A stretch of DNA of 64,000 nucleotides from Halieaceae bacterium (GCA_902520195.1 CABYND010000003.1:1-64000); one strand, 5' to 3'; counted from the first letter of the stretch, positions 42,640 through 52,722 are shown. The notes: generated by a model not told the origin, from the letters alone. Made by a program: numbers and translations.

Positions 42640-43089
42640 TTAGTTCTCATCTAAAGGCTTGAAAGCGACGGCCTTCATCTCGATCAACAAATCTGGATGA
42701 GGTAATTCCCTCACACCAACGGTGGTGCGAGCAGGACCCCGCTCTGTGAAGAACTTTCCATAGGTCTCGTTGTAAACATCAAAGTCGCTCATATTTACTA
42801 GGAACGCTGTGACCTCAACCAAGTCCTGGATCGAGGCCCCGGCGGTGGCCAATATCTTATCGATATTCCCTATTACCTCCTCCGTCTGGGAGCGAATGCA
42901 TAACACCTTCTCTCCCGATCTGGAGAGGCTTGCACCAGCAATGCTGTTGTCTGGCCGCCGCGAACTTGTCCCCGATACAAACAACAAATCCCCAGCTCTC
43001 TTCAAATGAGGAAATGAGCCTCGTGTCTGTGCACCACCGTCGAGGGTGAACGCCTCGATGGGATTCACAAGTGAGCGTTTATCGGACAT
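42640..43089 (-). CDS. amnD: 2-aminomuconate deaminase (RidA family)
   Basis: A 149-residue RidA-type protein. The segment FPHLKRAGDLLFVSGTSSRRP and the ending LPHPDLLIEMKAVAFKP match what I recall of AmnD and NbaF. It hydrolyses the enamine of 2-aminomuconate to give 2-oxohex-3-enedioate (4-oxalocrotonate) and ammonia. The ATG at 43089 overlaps the decarboxylase stop by 11 bases with GAGG just upstream; ATG 43101 is also possible. The position next to the decarboxylase and semialdehyde dehydrogenase supports the specific call. Confidence 0.93.
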   Translation of the reverse strand: MSDKRSLVNPIEAFTLDGGAQTRGSFPHLKRAGDLLFVSGTSSRRPDNSIAGASLSRSGEKVLCIRSQTEEVIGNIDKILATAGASIQDLVEVTAFLVNMSDFDVYNETYGKFFTERGPARTTVGVRELPHPDLLIEMKAVAFKPLDEN

Positions 43090-43852
43090 AAACCTCGACA
43101 TCACCAAGCCCAGCTACGCTGCAGCTCGCCTTAGTTGCTCCTGCGATTGGCACAGCTTCAGTCGCTGCACCTGCCAAGATAATCCAACCTGCCTTCAGCA
43201 CTACCCCATGTTGGACAGCCAGAGCACTCAAGTCGATCAGAGAGTTAATGGGATGACCAGATATTTCGTGGGAATATCCGGTGAGCGCGGGTTGCTCGTC
43301 TATACGCAGAGTCATTCTCAGGCTGGAGACATCGATTGTGGCAGGCCGCCAATCCCCCAGAACAAAATGCGATGACGACGAATTGTCTGCGATCACATCC
43401 TGCAGCGTAAATTGAAAATCTTTGTATCTACTATCAATGATTTCCATAGCGGGTGCTATTGCATCCACGGTAGAAAGCGCCGATTCTGGAGACAGCACGT
43501 AATCGACATCCTCCGCCAACCTAAAGGCTATTTCTGGTTCAATCCTTGGATGGATGGCTTGCGCCACTGACATTCGGCCAGAGTTCTGAATCTGCATGTC
43601 CGAGGTAAGGTGTCCAAAAATAACTTGATCCACGCCCATTTGAATCATCTTTGCTTTCGAGGTAAAGCCAACTTTAAGACCGCAAATCCTCCCTGTTCGC
43701 TCCACTCTCTTTGACACTAAACGCCTCTGCACCTCATAGGCATCGTCTATGCTCAATGGATGTTGCAATGTGATTTGGCTCGTCGCAATACCATTCTGTG
43801 CCGCAGAATCGAGCATGGCAGCAAAGATCTCTAGCTCAGGCTGCAACATGGC
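43079..43852 (-). CDS. amnE: 4-oxalocrotonate (2-oxo-3-hexenedioate) decarboxylase
   Basis: A 257-residue FAH-fold enzyme related to the hydratase at 1840-2628. It removes CO2 from 4-oxalocrotonate to give 2-oxopent-4-enoate. KVGFTSKAKMIQMGVDQVIF is typical of the decarboxylase branch (AmnE, DmpH); metal ligands lie in IEPEIAFRL and AMEIIDSR. ATG 43852 has AGAGG 6 to 7 bases upstream. It overlaps the deaminase gene, so the two are coupled although the deaminase acts first. Its product needs the hydratase and aldolase encoded 38 kb away at 1.8-4.7 kb. Confidence 0.93.
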   Translation of the reverse strand, partial: AMLQPELEIFAAMLDSAAQNGIATSQITLQHPLSIDDAYEVQRRLVSKRVERTGRICGLKVGFTSKAKMIQMGVDQVIFGHLTSDMQIQNSGRMSVAQAIHPRIEPEIAFRLAEDVDYVLSPESALSTVDAIAPAMEIIDSRYKDFQFTLQDVIADNSSSSHFVLGDWRPATIDVSSLRMTLRIDEQPALTGYSHEISGHPINSLIDLSALAVQHGVVLKAGWIILAGAATEAVPIAGATKASCSVAGLGDVEVYVR

Positions 43853-43879
43853 ATACCTCTCAAAATGTCTGTTCCTCAC

Positions 43880-45343
43880 TCAAACGCCACCCGCTATGGA
43901 CAGACAAACGTTCGAGGGCGGAGCGTAGAAGTCCAAGGAATGATGTCCACCTTCCCTGCCAATGCCAGAAAGCTTTGTCCCTCCAAAAGGCGCGCGTAAG
44001 TCTCGCCTAAACCAATCATTTATCCAGACCATACCCACGCTAAGTTGCGGCGCCACACGATGCGCGACGCTAATGTCGTTTGTCCAGATCGAGGCAGCAA
44101 GTCCAAAGCTTGTGTCATTGCTTGCTGCAATCACTTCCTCCTCGGTTGTAAATTTTTCAATCTGGCAAACGGGTCCAAAGATTTCTTCCCGGACAAATCG
44201 TGAATGTTTAGGAACACCGGTAAAAACGGTCGGTTGCACGTAGAAACCGTCATCTCTTTCATCACCAAAGTGTGGGACGGCGCCTCCTATGATCGCGGTG
44301 GCACCCTCTTTGATCGCCAGATCAAAGTAACTCATCACCTTGTCTCTTTGATCACGACTGATGAGGGGGCCAAGTGTCAGGCTTTTTTCACTTGAGTCGT
44401 CAAAAGACAGCGCTAGGACAGCCTCCGTCAGCCTGGATACAAAGGAGTCAAAAATATCGTGCTGAACATAAACTCGCTCGGTACACAGGCATATCTGCCC
44501 AGAATTGGAGAAGACCGACCGAACGACGCCCTTCACCGCAGCTTCAATATCCGCATCAGAAAATACTATCGCTGCGTTTTTGCCGCCCAATTCGAATGAG
44601 AGTGGTTTTACGCTTTTTGAAGCGACTTCCATTATTTTTGAACCAGTCGCTGAGGACCCAGTGAACGTGACAGCATCAATCCCTGGATGAGCCGCGATCA
44701 TCTCGCCAACCGACATCGGCCCCTTGCCGTGCAGCACATTTACTATTCCCGCTGACGCGTCAATCTCGGCTACGACTTTTGCTAGCAAAGTGGCGGAGGT
44801 CGGCGTATGTTCTGACGGTTTAATAATAACTGTGTTACCCGTGGCCAGCGCTGGAGCAATTTTCCACGTGAGCAACAATAGGGGTAAGTTCCAAGGGCAA
44901 ATCACCCCAACCACCCCGTGTGGTTTCCTAACGGTGTAGTTCAGTGCCCTAGGAGCATCGTTTGTCGTGGTAACACAGCTCTCCAATGTTTCGGTCTGAA
45001 TTAAGGTCGCGAAAAATTTAAGATTGGATATCGCTCTAGGTATGTCTAGGGACCTGGCTTGGTGTATAGGCTTGCCCGTATCGAGGCTTTCGGCCCGCGC
45101 GAATTCATCAAATCGGGATTCGATTCCCTCTGCGATTGCAAGAAGAAATTCTGACCTCTGAGACACCGATGCACGCCCCCATTTGCTGGTGGCCTCCTTT
45201 GCAGAGTGAACAGCGCGATCCAATAGAGCTTCGTTAGCTTCTGCAACTCTATTGATGCGAGCGCCATTGCGTGGATTAAGGTTATCTAGCCAGACCCCCG
45301 TCTCTACAAACTCTGCTTCTACAAAACTGAGCAGCTCGTCCAA
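43880..45343 (-). CDS. amnC: 2-aminomuconate 6-semialdehyde dehydrogenase
   Basis: A 487-residue NAD-dependent aldehyde dehydrogenase. FELGGKN carries the general base Glu251 and SGQICLCTERVYV the catalytic Cys285; the GQICLCTER form is typical of aminomuconate and hydroxymuconate semialdehyde dehydrogenases. CPWNLP (149-154) holds the Asn that stabilises the oxyanion. It oxidises the ring-cleavage product to 2-aminomuconate. The start is a TTG with AAGGGAG about 10 bases upstream; no ATG is available. It follows the dioxygenase alpha gene by 75 bases. Confidence 0.93.
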   Translation of the reverse strand: MDELLSFVEAEFVETGVWLDNLNPRNGARINRVAEANEALLDRAVHSAKEATSKWGRASVSQRSEFLLAIAEGIESRFDEFARAESLDTGKPIHQARSLDIPRAISNLKFFATLIQTETLESCVTTTNDAPRALNYTVRKPHGVVGVICPWNLPLLLLTWKIAPALATGNTVIIKPSEHTPTSATLLAKVVAEIDASAGIVNVLHGKGPMSVGEMIAAHPGIDAVTFTGSSATGSKIMEVASKSVKPLSFELGGKNAAIVFSDADIEAAVKGVVRSVFSNSGQICLCTERVYVQHDIFDSFVSRLTEAVLALSFDDSSEKSLTLGPLISRDQRDKVMSYFDLAIKEGATAIIGGAVPHFGDERDDGFYVQPTVFTGVPKHSRFVREEIFGPVCQIEKFTTEEEVIAASNDTSFGLAASIWTNDISVAHRVAPQLSVGMVWINDWFRRDLRAPFGGTKLSGIGREGGHHSLDFYAPPSNVCLSIAGGV

Positions 45344-45418
45344 GTCGCCGACACTCCCTTGAATGAGTCACGACGTGTCCCGCGCCTACGCAACAAACTT
45401 GCGAGACCGTATGCGCAA

Positions 45419-46228
45419 CTAAACTTGAAACTCTATTACCGCGCCGCCTGAACCGTAAAGCGGTCCGTAGTGGTGCACCTCCGCTTTGGAATACTTATGG
45501 CCCAAAGCCCCGCTGACGAAACCAAAGTGTTTGAACCCCATTTCAGGACTCGCCTGTTCGTTATACTCGGGGACAAACGCCATCGCCTTTTGACAATTTC
45601 CCGAACAGATTAAGTCGAGCATCTTTCTGTTTGCCGAGTCGTATGCCTCCGAAAAAATTCGGTCGTCTTCAGGGATTATTTCCTGTCGGAAAAACGCGCC
45701 AGACAACCCGCCAACTGCCACTACGGCTATGTCTTTTCTCTGCTCTCGAGCACTTTTTGCCACCAGCTGACCGATGCTTTCCGTTACCGCCATATCGTGG
45801 TAGACGTTGTTAGAGGTCACTACCACTGGTTTTCGTATTCTGTTCAAAAAAGAATCTGCAACAATGGTCCCCGTATCGATCGGAAAGCCATCGTAATTCA
45901 CAGCCTTGGACTTCACACCGATTGAGCTGCTCTCCTCGATGCATGCAGTTGCCAACTCCACATCTATCGCCATGTCATATTCAAGGACACCAAACTCATG
46001 CCAGTTTTCGTCAACATGCCTACCGGCCACTTGTTCCCTCGTCTGCCACAATTGATCAAGCACGGCAATCCACTGCGTCGAATAAACCACTATGGAATCC
46101 GGGTCTGTTGACGCTAATACATCGCCCGCCGCTGACAAAGCTTTCGCCATTGCGTCCCACGGCGGATTGCCACCTTGAATTCTAGGCAACGGTGAACCCG
46201 GTACTAGAAAAGCTGACACCACGCTCAT
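45419..46228 (-). CDS. amnA: 2-aminophenol 1,6-dioxygenase alpha subunit
   Basis: A 269-residue LigB-superfamily subunit that pairs with the catalytic beta subunit. The start SVVSAFLVPGSPLP and the middle NYDGFPIDTGTI and VGGLSGAFFR match what I recall of AmnA from 2-aminophenol degraders. It lacks the iron histidines: PGSP replaces HPPH and STQW replaces HSPHW, as in known alpha subunits, which are structural. ATG 46228 is 7 bases after the beta stop; longer in-frame starts would run into the beta gene. Confidence 0.93.
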   Translation of the reverse strand: MSVVSAFLVPGSPLPRIQGGNPPWDAMAKALSAAGDVLASTDPDSIVVYSTQWIAVLDQLWQTREQVAGRHVDENWHEFGVLEYDMAIDVELATACIEESSSIGVKSKAVNYDGFPIDTGTIVADSFLNRIRKPVVVTSNNVYHDMAVTESIGQLVAKSAREQRKDIAVVAVGGLSGAFFRQEIIPEDDRIFSEAYDSANRKMLDLICSGNCQKAMAFVPEYNEQASPEMGFKHFGFVSGALGHKYSKAEVHHYGPLYGSGGAVIEFQV

Positions 46229-46235
46229 ATCGATT

Positions 46236-47186
<951 letters not shown>

Positions 47187-47249
47187 TCAACAAAACTTAA
47201 AGCCGTTTTAAATCCTTAATTCTGAAATCCATGATCAGATCTTAGGCAG

Positions 47250-48254
47250 TTACTCATGAAGATGATCTAAAACAAGTTTGCCAAAATGACGCCCGCGTGG
47301 CAGCTCATCGTACCCCGCTTGCACTTGATTAAGCGGCAAAACTGTGTCGATGATCGGGCGTATGCGCTCGGATTCGAGGAATCGATTCATACTAAGGAAG
47401 TCCTCTCGGTGGCTTACGGTGATGCCTTGGATGGCAATCCACTTCGCCAAGACCGTCGAAATGTTCATCGAGACCTCGTTGCCAGACAATACGCCAATCA
47501 TGCTTACCCTACCTCCAACCTTTAGGCAGTTCAGTGATCTCTGCAGGGTCTGTGCACCCCCGAGTTCGATTACCAAGTCAATCTCCTCTCGTCCAACCTC
47601 CTCGATGACTCTCTCGTCCCACTCAGGAAACTCGGAGTAGTTAACTCCAATATCCGAGCCTAATTCAGACGCTCGCGCCAGCTTCTCATCGCTGCTTGTA
47701 ATTACAGTCACCCTCGCACCCATCGCTTTAGCAAATTGGATCGCAAAAACTGCTACTCCTCCAGTACCCTGTATCAGGACATGCTGCCCTGGAAGCAAAC
47801 CCCCTCGGCTAAAAAGAGCTGCCCAAGCAGTCAAAGCTGCGCATGGTAAGGTGGAAGCCTCCAAGGAAGACATGTGCTTGGGTGTTGGGATCCATGCAGT
47901 AGCCGGCAATGTTACAAATTTGGTCAACATGCCATCTAAGTCACACCCCAGAGTTGCTCGGTGATTCGTAGCTGATGCTGGACCGGATTCCCAAAAGGGG
48001 TAGAAACAAGAAGTGACCTGTTGCCCCGCCTTCAGATCCGAGACGGCCGCACCAACTTCGACAATTTTTCCAGCCCCATCTGAGAGAGGGATCACACCAC
48101 TGCGAGACGGATAAAACCCTGCTCGAATGGCGATGTCTCGATAATTCAAAGAAGAGGCTTCAACCTCGACCAAAACTTCATCGGGTCCCGGTTGACTGGG
48201 CTCTGCGGCCTCTGACTGAAGAACCCCGTCAACCATTCGATAAACCAAACTCAT
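47250..48254 (-). CDS. MDR-superfamily alcohol dehydrogenase / quinone oxidoreductase
   Basis: A 334-residue medium-chain reductase. The N-terminal GroES-like domain has SSLNYRDIAIRAGFYP and the Rossmann part IQGTGGVAVFAIQFAKAMGA (about 160-180). Structural zinc cysteines are absent and the usual catalytic Cys-His pattern is not clear, which fits the zinc-free quinone oxidoreductase branch. GGAGGG is 9 bases before ATG 48254; ATG 48260 is too close. It lies between a C-C hydrolase and the aminophenol dioxygenase. Likely an NAD(P)H-dependent reduction or oxidation of an intermediate. Confidence 0.87.
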   Translation of the reverse strand: MSLVYRMVDGVLQSEAAEPSQPGPDEVLVEVEASSLNYRDIAIRAGFYPSRSGVIPLSDGAGKIVEVGAAVSDLKAGQQVTSCFYPFWESGPASATNHRATLGCDLDGMLTKFVTLPATAWIPTPKHMSSLEASTLPCAALTAWAALFSRGGLLPGQHVLIQGTGGVAVFAIQFAKAMGARVTVITSSDEKLARASELGSDIGVNYSEFPEWDERVIEEVGREEIDLVIELGGAQTLQRSLNCLKVGGRVSMIGVLSGNEVSMNISTVLAKWIAIQGITVSHREDFLSMNRFLESERIRPIIDTVLPLNQVQAGYDELPRGRHFGKLVLDHLHE

Positions 48255-48283
48255 AGGCATTTACCCTCCAACAATTCTCTACC

Positions 48284-49099
48284 CTATTCCTGTAAAAACT
48301 GTTCTACGAGAACACGAAACCTCTCAGGGTGTTCGATTTGTGTCCAGTGGCCACATCGACCGATCGAATGCAATTGCGAATTGAGCAGATGGCTATGCAA
48401 GTGCCAAGAGCACATTGGGTCTACAACCCGATCGTCCCTGCCATGAATAATTAGCACCTCGTTATCTATACTCTGAAGAGCAGCGATGGGCAGAGCTTGT
48501 GCATCCAGCCAGCGCTGAAAGGGTGGCGCGAAAACTTTTTCAAAGGTCTCTTGGGCGCCTTCTCTGATGGTGGCTTTGTATCTGAGCTCAGCAAGCTCGT
48601 CAGTGACAATGCTCCTGTCATAAGCCATGACGTCCAAGATGGACTTCATGTTCTCAACCGAGGGCTTGTATCCCCACAAGAGTTCGAGGTTTTCATTGAC
48701 TTTAGATGGCCAACCACCCGGGCCCATCAGAACAAGTTTGTCGCACAAATCGGGATGCTCGTGGGCCAACCACAGTGTTAACGCGCCCCCGAACGAGTTG
48801 CCAACGAAATGGGCTTTGGTGAGTCCGAGATGTTCGAGCAACGCCTGCAGTTGATCAACCCAACTAGACATGAATTTGAATTCAAATTCCTCTGGGGTCC
48901 GAGTGAAACCAAAACCTACGAGATCGGGCGCAATGACTCTATAGTTTTTCGAAAGCCTCGGAATTAAATTTCGCCAGTTGGCCCAAGCCGATACACCTGC
49001 CCCTGACCCGTGGAGTAGCACCACCGGTTGCCCCTCGCCCTCATCGTGAAAGTTTGTCAAAAACCCGCAAGTTTCAGCAGCTTTGCCTATTTCATCCAT
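48284..49099 (-). CDS. Meta-cleavage-product hydrolase (TodF/XylF/BphD type)
   Basis: A 271-residue C-C hydrolase with all classical features: HGSGAGVSAWANW (30-42), nucleophile Ser102 in GNSFGG, an Asp in HGRDDRVV and His251 in GHWTQIEHPERF. It hydrolyses 2-hydroxy-6-oxo-hexadienoates to 2-hydroxypenta-2,4-dienoate and an acid. GAGG is 6 bases before the ATG. The aminophenol route uses dehydrogenation instead, so this gene signals that ketone-type cleavage products are also processed, for example from the BphC-like enzyme at 35315-36190. Confidence 0.93.
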   Translation of the reverse strand: MDEIGKAAETCGFLTNFHDEGEGQPVVLLHGSGAGVSAWANWRNLIPRLSKNYRVIAPDLVGFGFTRTPEEFEFKFMSSWVDQLQALLEHLGLTKAHFVGNSFGGALTLWLAHEHPDLCDKLVLMGPGGWPSKVNENLELLWGYKPSVENMKSILDVMAYDRSIVTDELAELRYKATIREGAQETFEKVFAPPFQRWLDAQALPIAALQSIDNEVLIIHGRDDRVVDPMCSWHLHSHLLNSQLHSIGRCGHWTQIEHPERFRVLVEQFLQE

Positions 49100-49123
49100 A
49101 TCCGCCTCATTTGGCTTATCAAC

Positions 49124-49867
49124 TTATGACAATTCTCCCATCCGAAATGCATCGTCGCTAATAACTTCCGGACTACGGTAGGCCGACTTGCTGTGAGCAA
49201 TCCCCAATTCCACGAGGTTTTCGCAAACTTTAAGCGCGATTAGCCCGGGGTTAAGAATCGGCACCTCTAGTTTACTGACCAAATAACTATGAGATTGATG
49301 CATTGTTGTGGACCCCAAGATCAGCGTGTCGGCACCATCATTATCGACAGCTGCCCTCGCTTCTCTCTCCAACAATTCGAATACAACATCTTCTTTCCCT
49401 GAGAGAAGCTCCTGCGCATCAGGGCGCACCCCTATGGCCCTGATCGAGGCAAGGCGCGCCTGAATACCGAGTTCTCGCACTACCTTTTTGTAGAGGGGGA
49501 ACCACTGCTCCCACATGGTTAATACCGTGAAAGTCTCGCCCAACATCAATGCGTAGCAAAAACTGGCTTGGGCAGGCCCAACCACTGGTATCGATAGTCT
49601 AGATCTCAGCGCATTGAGCGCCGAGTCGCTCATGCTGTTCACACATACTGCATCGTAACCTTCTGATTCACATGTCATTCCCTTCTCTAACACAAACGCA
49701 TCGGCTAACGTCATTTCGTAGTAACTATCTAATATGCGCCCCCCTCTACTTGGGGCACAAAAATCAACCTGGACGTCCTCCCGTCTCAAAGCTGGCGGAA
49801 TCTGAGCGGCGAACGCCTCGAGGGCTTGATCGGGCATAGGCACCGGCAAAATCATTTTTATGCGCAT
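49124..49867 (-). CDS. Asp/Glu/hydantoin-racemase family protein with Cys-to-Ser changes
   Basis: A 247-residue member of the hydantoin/Asp-Glu racemase family. The two positions that normally carry catalytic cysteines read VNSMSDSAL and LILGSTTMH, so both are Ser. The reading frame is full-length and GGGGGG lies 7 bases before ATG 49867. It is the first gene of the nine-gene aminophenol operon. A proton-shuttling racemase or isomerase would need Cys; a decarboxylase-like, slower or ligand-binding role is possible. The intact maleate isomerase at 39815-40576 is a distant relative. Confidence 0.85.
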   Translation of the reverse strand: MRIKMILPVPMPDQALEAFAAQIPPALRREDVQVDFCAPSRGGRILDSYYEMTLADAFVLEKGMTCESEGYDAVCVNSMSDSALNALRSRLSIPVVGPAQASFCYALMLGETFTVLTMWEQWFPLYKKVVRELGIQARLASIRAIGVRPDAQELLSGKEDVVFELLEREARAAVDNDGADTLILGSTTMHQSHSYLVSKLEVPILNPGLIALKVCENLVELGIAHSKSAYRSPEVISDDAFRMGELS

Positions 49868-50450
49868 TATCGAACCCCCCAAATAGAAATTTGCACGCGG
49901 TCAAATTAGACCTTATCTCACCAAGCCCCAAATGCGATGCCTACAAAACCTTTTTTGTGAATGGCGTGCTGAGGTGCGGCAACCTACGTCACGCAAGCCG
50001 GTGGCGTGAAGCACCGACTCATAAACTTGCAGGCACACTCTGGCTCTCAAGTTTAGCCTTACCGTGAATCGGGTCGCAGCTCCCTCACGCTAGTATAAGA
50101 GCAAGCTCGAGAACAACTCAAAGTTCAGATTTGTGGCGCTTAAAACCCAGGGTAAGGTCCATCCCGTCGGCGCCACATTCCCTCGCACGGGTTGCAGCAA
50201 TTGCGGCTCGTTCTCCTGAGGACAAGGACCGCGCAGACGCCGAAACCTCCCGAGCTCAGTGAGCTGGGCGCATACAGAACACCGCTTCAACTCGACTATC
50301 AGTGAACAGAAACGGGTTGTTGACCGACTAGGCTGATTCAAATATCTGCATCATTTGGTTTATAGTGGTAAGTGGTATTTCATGCATATCATCAATGGCG
50401 TATGTGCTACGACGTGACAGCACCTAAAGGCTGATTAAGGAATAACAAGC
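49868..50450. other. 583-base gene-free region at the composition boundary
   Basis: No convincing gene. It contains a GTGGCGC/GCGCCAC inverted repeat (50133-50139 with 50170-50176), whose right part looks loosely like a tRNA 3-prime end, and a hairpin AGCTCA-G-TGAGCT (50253-50265). To the right, genes become visibly more GC-rich. It marks the likely edge of the catabolic island, but no integrase, direct repeat or complete tRNA was found. Confidence 0.5.
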
Positions 50451-50585
50451 ATGAGCAGGATTCAATCGGTAAGACGTTGGACCGATAGAAAATCGGCACA
50501 CTCTGACTCATCTGCGCCTCGCAGAGCACTTCCTTTCGGAGCAAGGATTCGCTCTTGTAGCAGTCCGCGGTGCGGTGCAAACTGA
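50451..50585 (+). CDS. Possible 44-residue leader peptide
   Basis: An ATG with AAGGA about 9 bases upstream opens a 44-codon frame rich in Arg and Ser, ending in a TGA that overlaps the next ATG by one base (TGATG at 50583-50587). The arrangement would couple it to the gluconate-dehydrogenase-subunit-like gene. No similarity was recognised and the composition is not that of a typical protein, so it may be a leader or no gene at all. It is also possible that the next gene starts elsewhere. Confidence 0.35.
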   Translation: MSRIQSVRRWTDRKSAHSDSSAPRRALPFGARIRSCSSPRCGAN

Positions 50586-51115
50586 TGGCGCACGATCTGT
50601 CGAGGCGTCGCCTGCTAGGATCGTCATTATTTACTGCGTCTTTTCTGATTCTGGGCGATCGTCTGACGCTCTCGCCTGCAGAGGCTGTCGAACTCGATTT
50701 TACCCCCGAGGTGCTGCGGCGCGACCAGTTAAACATAATCGCAACTGTAGCTGAGCAGCTAGTGCCAGGGTCCGCTGATGCAGGTATCGCCGCTTATTTG
50801 GATGCACAACTGCGCGCAGGCAATGACTCGCTCCTGATCGGCAAATACCTGGGCGTGGATGTTTCCGCCCAAATCGATTTCTATGAGTCGCTCGCCCGCA
50901 ATCTGCAGAAGGCGCTGCAAACCGAGCAAGCAACATCTGAAGTTCTGAGTGCCATGTGGAGCGATATACAAGAGAACTGGGAGGGTCCACCTGCTAGCTA
51001 CATGCTTTTTGTATTGCGCGCCGACGCGCTTGACGTGACGTATGGCACCCCGGAGGGATTTGAAGCACTGGGGATTCCCTACATGGCCCACATCATGCCG
51101 GAGAAACCCTGGTGA
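50585..51115 (+). CDS. Gluconate 2-dehydrogenase subunit 3-like protein, Tat-exported
   Basis: A 176-residue protein with a twin-arginine signal (LSRRRLLGSS, residues 5-14) and a helical domain like the small third subunit of membrane sugar dehydrogenases (PF13618 type). This subunit helps export and stabilise the FAD-containing large subunit, encoded directly downstream with a four-base GTGA overlap. No cytochrome subunit follows, so the electron acceptor is not shown. An in-frame ATG at 50570 is possible. Confidence 0.85.
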   Translation: MAHDLSRRRLLGSSLFTASFLILGDRLTLSPAEAVELDFTPEVLRRDQLNIIATVAEQLVPGSADAGIAAYLDAQLRAGNDSLLIGKYLGVDVSAQIDFYESLARNLQKALQTEQATSEVLSAMWSDIQENWEGPPASYMLFVLRADALDVTYGTPEGFEALGIPYMAHIMPEKPW

Positions 51116-52659
51116 CGGAGAGCCGCGACGTTGTCATCGTAGGAGCCGGTGCTGCTGGGCTTATGTTGGCCGCACGATTAGCCGAGGGTGGGCAATCGGT
51201 CACCGTTTTAGAGGCAGGGCCAGCGCGGCAACTCAGCGACCTGGTCAGCTCACAAATCTGGGCCCGAAAACTCAAATGGTCAGAACCCGCCGTATCGGAG
51301 TCTGGGGACCACAAAATTGGCCATGCCTTTAATGCCGGTAGCGGCACCGGTGGTTCAGCGCTTCACCACTACGGAGTATGGTTGCGGATGCACGAAGGGG
51401 ACTTCTCTGTGCAAAGCGACCACGGCGTGGGCCGGGACTGGCCGCTCAGTTACGCAGATCTCGCGCCACATTATGACCGTGTGCAAACCGAGGTGGGACT
51501 GAGCGGCGATGCCGATCAGGAGCGTTGGCGACCGCAGGGCGCGCCTTACCCCATGCCGCCGCTACCGCTGTTTGCCCAGTCTCGCGTACTCGCGAAGGGT
51601 TTCGAAAAAACGGGGCGGCACACCTCTCCCCTGCCATTGGCAATCAATAGCGAGCCATATGAGGGGCGGCGCAGTTGCCAATACGACGGCTGGTGCGATG
51701 CCGGTTGCCCGATCGGCGCGCTGGGCAACCCACTCGTGACCTGGCTGCCCCGCGCGCGCGCTGCCGGCGTTCAACTGGAGCACAACGCCACGGTTTCTCG
51801 GGTCATCCGTGACGCTCGCCATACTCAGCGCATAGAGTCTGTGGAATATCTGCAAGCGGGCGAGCGCAAGACTTTGCGAGCAGACCGGATCATTATTGCG
51901 GCATTTGCCGTGCAGTCGGTGAGAATCTTATTGAGCTCCGCCGCGGCGGGGCACGTCGCTCCGGGCAACCACTCTGATCAACTGGGTCGCTATCTGATGA
52001 CGCATCCAGCGGCCACCACGTTTGGGCTGTTTGAAGATGAAACCTATCCTCATCAGGGTGTTTCGGCTGGCCAGCTTCTTAACCATGACGATTACGACCA
52101 AAAAGACGCGCCGGGAGGGTTCGGTTCAAGCCAATGGATGATTGGGCATGCCATCAAACCCCACGACTTGCTCGGATATGGCACAGGCCGGCCAGATATA
52201 CCGGGGGCTAACCTGAAGACCTGGCTGCAACGGGCGGCGCAACATTTAGGCAATATGACGTTGGTCTGTGAGGATATCGCTCTACCTGAGAACCGGGTGA
52301 CCTTAAGCGACAGAGTCGATAGCAACGGTATTGCCTCCGCTCATACCCACCATGACCTTGCCCCGACTGCCGCAGCCAGATGGGTACAGCGCATGTCCGA
52401 GGGCCAGGAAATTTTGCGCGCAGCGGGTGCGCAGGAGGTCTGGTCCAGCCCGCGCATTGGTATGCACATCATGGGCGGGGCGGTCATGGGGGATGACCCG
52501 GCAACATCAGTCACAGACAGCTTTGGTCGCGTGCATGACACTGCCAACCTCTACGTTGCAGGACCGGCCCTTTTCCCCAGTAGTGGCGCCGTAAACCCAA
52601 CCTTCACGCTGAGCGCCCTGGCATCACGTCAAGCCGATCATCTGCTGGGCAAATTGTGA
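51112..52659 (+). CDS. GMC-family FAD oxidoreductase (gluconate/sorbitol dehydrogenase-like)
   Basis: A 515-residue flavoprotein with the Rossmann motif VIVGAGAAG (residues 8-16), the GMC pattern GSGTGGSALHHYGV, a cysteine cluster CQYDGWCDAGCPIGA typical of the sugar dehydrogenase branch, and a C-terminal HIMGGAVMG and GAVNPTFT with the catalytic His and Asn region. GTG is the start, with CGGAG 8 bases upstream. It works with the Tat-signal small subunit in the periplasm, oxidising an alcohol. The substrate is unknown. Confidence 0.9.
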   Translation: MTESRDVVIVGAGAAGLMLAARLAEGGQSVTVLEAGPARQLSDLVSSQIWARKLKWSEPAVSESGDHKIGHAFNAGSGTGGSALHHYGVWLRMHEGDFSVQSDHGVGRDWPLSYADLAPHYDRVQTEVGLSGDADQERWRPQGAPYPMPPLPLFAQSRVLAKGFEKTGRHTSPLPLAINSEPYEGRRSCQYDGWCDAGCPIGALGNPLVTWLPRARAAGVQLEHNATVSRVIRDARHTQRIESVEYLQAGERKTLRADRIIIAAFAVQSVRILLSSAAAGHVAPGNHSDQLGRYLMTHPAATTFGLFEDETYPHQGVSAGQLLNHDDYDQKDAPGGFGSSQWMIGHAIKPHDLLGYGTGRPDIPGANLKTWLQRAAQHLGNMTLVCEDIALPENRVTLSDRVDSNGIASAHTHHDLAPTAAARWVQRMSEGQEILRAAGAQEVWSSPRIGMHIMGGAVMGDDPATSVTDSFGRVHDTANLYVAGPALFPSSGAVNPTFTLSALASRQADHLLGKL

Positions 52660-52722
52660 CCTGCGCCCCATTCTGATAGCAGCACTCCTGTTCTTTCCGT
52701 CAATTCTTCCAGCGAGGCCCGC

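Noticed and set aside
50133-50176. A tRNA-like 3-prime end (TCCCGTCGGCGCCAC)
   Set aside because: No matching cloverleaf arms or CCA end could be assembled; kept only as a hint of a degraded site.
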